Part shown: positions 60,860 through 64,000 of the stretch, piece by piece
How the letters are laid out: every line of letters starts with the position of its first letter
Numbering within the stretch: the stretch's first letter is position 1
Notes under the pieces: model-generated
Database searches by the model: none
Told to the model about the DNA's origin: nothing
The model's input: only the letters and a program-made list of their open reading frames with translations
Position numbers and translations under genes: made by a program
From: Thalassorhabdus alkalitolerans
Lineage (GTDB): Bacteria > Bacillota > Bacilli > Bacillales > Marinococcaceae
Reading direction: 5' to 3' (one strand)
DNA length: 64,000 nucleotides
NCBI RefSeq assembly: GCF_042656585.1
Contig: NZ_JBHSPG010000023.1

Positions 60860-61132
60860 ATGATTATGATACCGGACGCAACCGAGGTAAAAGAAAAAAT
60901 GAACAGCAATACTAAAGAAACTTACGAAAGAGAAATAAAAGAGATTGTTCGAAGAATCGAAAACGCTATGGAAGAACGGAAAACTGAGGTTTCTCTTGGT
61001 GATATGTATATCAACGACGAAATAAGAAACAAATTCAAAGAAAAAGGATACTCTTTTGACAAAGGAATTCATCCAGTAACAGGATTTAGAACATTAGAAA
61101 TTATCAATCTGTCTTTATCGGGTAGTAATTAA
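60860..61132 (+). CDS. Hypothetical 90-residue protein
   Basis: Unrecognised soluble protein, charged and helical in the N-terminal half (NTKETYEREIKEIVRRIENA), then GDMYINDEIRNKFKEKGYSF. A promoter-like sequence, GAAAGGG before the ATG and an inverted repeat right behind it support expression. No operator-like site is near, so it is probably not part of the GntR regulon. Its composition recalls small phage or plasmid proteins, but I cannot prove that. Confidence 0.55.
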   Translation: MIMIPDATEVKEKMNSNTKETYEREIKEIVRRIENAMEERKTEVSLGDMYINDEIRNKFKEKGYSFDKGIHPVTGFRTLEIINLSLSGSN

Positions 61133-61142
61133 CACTACCCGA
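61118..61142 (+). repeat. 9-bp inverted repeat after the 90-residue gene
   Basis: TCGGGTAGT (61118-61126) and ACTACCCGA (61134-61142), no T tract; weak terminator at best. Confidence 0.45.
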
Positions 61143-61608
61143 CTCCATTGCTTGCAATAGTCGTGTAATGAAAGTTCCTTCCCTTAGATAAAAAACCTCT
61201 GCGCCTTCGGTCTAACTAATAATCACTTCTAGTTCATCATTTTACTTCTAGAAAGAGAGTGCGAAATTTCTTTAGGTATTGATATTATTCCCTTGATTAC
61301 TGTTGCAGGTGCCTATATCCTGACTTGATTTTATATTTCACCAGATCCTTTGCTCTGCCCTCACTTTTAACAGTTGTGAACCTGAAAAAACTTTCACCCA
61401 TTTTCCATATAGAAGGCGTTACTTTTTTCAACAGCTACTTCAACCCTGTTATTCACATATTCTGCCAAATAAAATCAGCTTTTTTGTTTCTTTTTTTGAC
61501 ATTTCTTCTGTGTTTCAAATTGAAACCCTAACCGTTCTCCCGTAGAAATAGCTACTGCATGCCTATAACATAAGAACTGTAACCAAGAGAATAACGGAGG
61601 AATAAGAG
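61143..61608. other. Gene-poor stretch with possible coding debris
   Basis: Around 61250-61326 a frame without a start reads a hydrophobic tail (EISLGIDIIPLITVAGAYIL) that looks like the end of a membrane protein. Nothing else is supportable. Confidence 0.35.
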
Positions 61609-61782
61609 ATAAAAAACAGTCTAACCATTGGAGTCTTGGTTTTGGCCACATCATTAGTGGCTTGTGGAGGAAAAGTATCAGAAGAGGTAGAACCTGAAAA
61701 CGTGGCCGAAGGTGAAGAAGTTAACGGAGAAGAAACAGAACAAATAGAAGATGTCTTAAGTCAAGGATTTATTACGTCCTAG
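61609..61782 (+). pseudogene. Lipoprotein leader fragment with ATA in place of a start codon
   Basis: GGAGG at 61596-61600 is followed, 8 bases on, by ATA and a frame of 57 codons. It has a basic start, a hydrophobic core and a lipobox ending SLVACGG, then a Glu-rich tail (VEPENVAEGEEVNGEE) and TAG. The layout is that of a lipoprotein whose ATG mutated to ATA and whose body is missing. Initiation at ATA cannot be excluded. Confidence 0.55.
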
Positions 61783-61932
61783 GCTTTTATAGTCATTAAG
61801 CTTCATATTCATTCCACCGCTTCCATATGTTTTTCCATATCTCTCAATATTAGTATAGATGGTTGTGGTTTGGATCGAGTATACCCCAGTGTACATTAAA
61901 GAAATTTGAATTATTCTCCAGCCAGTGTTTGA

Positions 61933-62115
61933 TTATCTTTTGTTCATAACCCAAGCCATCCTGAAGTTATTATAGCCTTTGGGGTATAACTTCTTATTTG
62001 AGAGGAAGTCACTATCAATCCCTCTCTTTTTTAGGAATGCCCCTTTAGACATATCAGTCATTTTTGAATTAATAGTCATTATGTAAACATTGCCATCCCT
62101 CCAATTATGTTTCAT
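61933..62115 (-). pseudogene. Possible gene remnant (60 codons)
   Basis: The minus-strand frame reads MKHNWRDGNVYIMTINSKMT ... GYNNFRMAWVMNKR. The composition is protein-like, but no ribosome site or promoter is visible and the frame is short. It could be a fragment of a larger vanished gene or a chance frame. Confidence 0.3.
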
Positions 62116-62141
62116 AACTACCAGGGTTAAAAAGGACCCGA

Positions 62142-62179
62142 CAAAAAAGACGTGAGCACGGCACTATGCTGAACTCACG
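62142..62179 (-). terminator. Terminator after the right-hand permease
   Basis: CGTGAG/CTCACG arms with an internal fold, followed on the minus strand by TCTTTTTTG. Confidence 0.78.
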
Positions 62180-62214
62180 CCCGGGAATCTGTTAGACAGC
62201 TCCTATAAAAAAGA

Positions 62215-63606
62215 TTAAAAGATAAGTTGTAGAACTGAGATAAAAATCAATAATAATAAGAGGTACATAAAGGTGAAACCGGCATTCCATCGTGATATCT
62301 TATAAGGATCTTCGTCTATGATATTGGACATAAGCCCTAGGGTTGCATTATATGGACCCATTAAAAATGCCGGCACCGCTCCTCCCAACATAGCTAACGT
62401 GAAGACAACCGGCGAGATGCCAAGGATAGAAAAGTCGATTGCTTCAACGAGAAGTGCTAAAGCAACAGCCGGATGCAGGCCAATAAAGGCTAAAGCAAGG
62501 GGTAACAGCGGCACAATAAATAAAAAAGCATGCTCTCCTATAACAGTTATCAGTCCCCCAATCCATTTATTAATGGTTTGTTCTGTACCCGAAATACCGA
62601 TGGCTGAAATGAAAAAGCCAGCAGATAAAAAGATAAAAAACTGGTCTTTCATTTTCAACAGGTGAGTATCAAAGTGCTCTTTTAATCCAGTCAAAAACCC
62701 CTTGCCTTTCTGGATAAGAAGCGCCCAAGTAAAAGAAAATGGGATGACTAAAATTGTAACTAAAAACAAGAAACTTACGTCTAAGTATAGGTCTGCAAAA
62801 GTAATAATGACGTTTAATAAGAGAACAGCACCAATTAAATGAAACAGCTTAGAAGTTTTTTCACCTTGAGAAGAATGATCTATCGCAGCTGCCATTTCTT
62901 TGTAAGCTTGAGGGCGTCCTAATGGGCTTGGAGAATGATATTTTTTTGATAAGTAAACTCCAGTGGCCCAATCCAGCAGAAGGCCTAAAATACTTAAAGG
63001 AATCAGAATAGGAAGCATGGCTCCCCAGGAGACACCAGTCATTTCGATTACAATCCCCACGATCGGCGTGACAGGTGTCCATAGTAAAGGCATAGCAAAG
63101 CCGTGAGTAATAGACCTGCTCATAAAACGAGGTTTATTCGTAATAGAAAACAGTCTGATCGATGGCTGAATCGCATAATACGTCATTGGGAGGGCAGCTA
63201 GATTCATAAAGGAGCTTAAGAAGTAAGATATCCCGGAAGACAGCATGTATAGCTGGCCAGAGTTTTTTACTTTTTCCTGTATAATATTTTGCACAGCTTC
63301 AGCATAGTTCCCTAATTTAATGGGCAAAGCTAGAATGGGGACCAATGCAAATAAACTTAGTAAATTGAGCATGCTGCCAAATGAAAATAAATAATGGGCT
63401 GGGCTCGTCCCACTCGTGTAAAGCATGAATATCCCCAAACCCAGGAAAGCAAGACCGAATTTTAATACCATTTTATTAACTAAAGTGATGGTTAGTAAAA
63501 TACTTAACAGAGAAAGAAGTGAAACAAGGAATTCAACGACAGAAGAAGGGAATAAAACAGATAAAAGATACACAATTATTAGTACGGTAAACAAATACTT
63601 CAGCAT
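62215..63606 (-). CDS. Multi-pass permease, probably carboxylate/IT-superfamily type
   Basis: A 463-residue protein with about 12 hydrophobic segments. Central region PLTYYAIQPS-like and TPVTPIVGIVIEMTGVSWGAMLP, and a C-terminal FIGLHPAVALALLVEAIDF and LGGAVPAFLMGPYNATLG, resemble ion-transporter-superfamily carriers. I cannot name a subfamily. It starts at ATG 63606 behind AGGTGG. It is divergent from the GntR gene across operator-like site I, so it is very likely controlled by that regulator and is a second candidate importer for the island's substrate. Confidence 0.75.
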   Translation of the reverse strand: MLKYLFTVLIIVYLLSVLFPSSVVEFLVSLLSLLSILLTITLVNKMVLKFGLAFLGLGIFMLYTSGTSPAHYLFSFGSMLNLLSLFALVPILALPIKLGNYAEAVQNIIQEKVKNSGQLYMLSSGISYFLSSFMNLAALPMTYYAIQPSIRLFSITNKPRFMSRSITHGFAMPLLWTPVTPIVGIVIEMTGVSWGAMLPILIPLSILGLLLDWATGVYLSKKYHSPSPLGRPQAYKEMAAAIDHSSQGEKTSKLFHLIGAVLLLNVIITFADLYLDVSFLFLVTILVIPFSFTWALLIQKGKGFLTGLKEHFDTHLLKMKDQFFIFLSAGFFISAIGISGTEQTINKWIGGLITVIGEHAFLFIVPLLPLALAFIGLHPAVALALLVEAIDFSILGISPVVFTLAMLGGAVPAFLMGPYNATLGLMSNIIDEDPYKISRWNAGFTFMYLLLLLIFISVLQLIF

Positions 63607-63674
63607 CCGTATCCACCTACTATTTTGTTTTTTATTGCAGATAATTCAAAAAATACTAACTTATTAAATAATTA

Positions 63675-63692
63675 TTTGTATACAATATACCA
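63675..63692. promoter_or_regulatory. GntR operator-like site I in the divergent gntR/permease region
   Basis: TTTGTATACAATATACCA, between the divergent permease and regulator genes and just upstream of a TGCTATATAAT promoter element (63698-63708) facing gntR. It would allow autoregulation and control of the permease. The rest of the 240-base region holds no gene. Confidence 0.78.
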
Positions 63693-63846
63693 CAAAGTGC
63701 TATATAATAAAAAGAAAACGATGTGAATTTTTACGTTATGGGTTTTCTTCTCTACTGCAAAAAACTACGGAAGTTGATTTCATTGGTTTAATGCAGTAAA
63801 TACGGTATAATTTTAGGAATAAGGTAGAAAACAAGGGGGGATTTCA

Positions 63847-64000
63847 TTGAAAGGCTGGTTTGAAGAGGAAATTATATCCATCAGGGAGCGGGCATATATA
63901 TATTTGAAAAATATGATTCTAGAGGGCGAGTATAAAGCTGGTGATCGTTTGGTTGAACGAGAACTGGCGGAAAAAATGAACATTAGCCGAACGCCAATCA
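63847..64000 (+). CDS. GntR-family transcriptional regulator, N-terminal part (cut by window end)
   Basis: The first 51 residues form the GntR winged helix-turn-helix: RERAYIYLKNMILEGEYKAG, DRLVERELAEKMNISRTPI. The spacing fits the FadR/FCD branch, whose members bind short palindromes with a GTATAC-like core. The start is TTG with a GGGGGG ribosome site. Its ligand domain lies outside the window. It is the obvious candidate for the nine operator-like sites from 49.5 to 63.7 kb. Confidence 0.9.
   Translation, partial: MKGWFEEEIISIRERAYIYLKNMILEGEYKAGDRLVERELAEKMNISRTPI

Noticed and set aside
62318..62665. A 115-codon plus-strand frame opposite the right-hand permease
   Set aside because: Antisense shadow of a clear membrane-protein gene; no ribosome site or promoter.
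1..64000. CRISPR arrays, rRNA or tRNA genes, complete insertion sequences, prophage modules
   Set aside because: I looked for regular spaced repeats, cloverleaf ends, transposase motifs and phage structural genes and saw none I could support.

Overview
The window reads as a chromosomal segment of a spore-forming member of the Bacillaceae. It has the conserved frr-uppS-cdsA-dxr-rseP-proS-polC ... recA-rny-ymdB-spoVS gene order of Bacillus subtilis and its relatives. Spore genes are present (dpaA, dpaB, spoVS), with matching sigma-K-like and sigma-H-like promoters. The very acidic linker of the RodZ-like protein would suit a halophilic or alkaliphilic relative, but that is inference.

Layout, core part (1-48497): isoprenoid, phospholipid and envelope genes (uppS, cdsA, dxr, rseP) and proS-polC come first. 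The translation/transcription operon follows (rimP-nusA-rnpM-ylxQ-infB-ylxP-rbfA, truB, ribF, rpsO, pnp), then ylxY-mlpA-ymxH, dipicolinate and lysine genes (dpaA-dpaB-asd-dapG-dapA), RNase J2 (rnjB), tepA-ylzJ-ftsK, two M16-type proteins, an SDR, ymfJ, ymfK and the rodZ-like gene, pgsA, cinA, a DEAD-box helicase, recA, rny, ymdB and spoVS. Almost all genes lie on the plus strand and are closed by clear intrinsic terminators.

Layout, accessory part (48498-64000): beyond spoVS the synteny breaks. Both strands are used, and a catabolic island appears: a RidA-family protein, an unknown 109-residue protein, two plant-type [2Fe-2S] ferredoxins, a creatininase-family amidohydrolase, two large carboxylate-type permeases, a haem-oxygenase-fold protein with a full set of diiron ligands, an aldehyde dehydrogenase, a GlcG/HbpS protein, a split ChrA transporter pair, an aspartate-dehydrogenase-type enzyme, a ferredoxin-NADP reductase, a [4Fe-4S] ferredoxin and two tiny Cys-rich proteins. 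Nine copies of one operator-like motif (core GTATAC, consensus TTTGGTATACAATATACC) sit upstream of nearly every transcription unit there. A GntR/FadR-type repressor gene begins at the right edge of the window beside one of these copies. I read the island as a single GntR regulon. It probably imports an organic, perhaps N-containing, compound and oxidises it with a ferredoxin-fed diiron oxygenase. An amidohydrolase, a dehydrogenase/deaminase pair and an aldehyde dehydrogenase would then process the product. The substrate is unknown, and I consider this the most likely undescribed system in the window.

Between the island's small 64-residue gene and its last permease (about 60.2-62.2 kb) lies a gene-poor stretch with what look like gene remnants, including a lipoprotein leader whose start codon is ATA.
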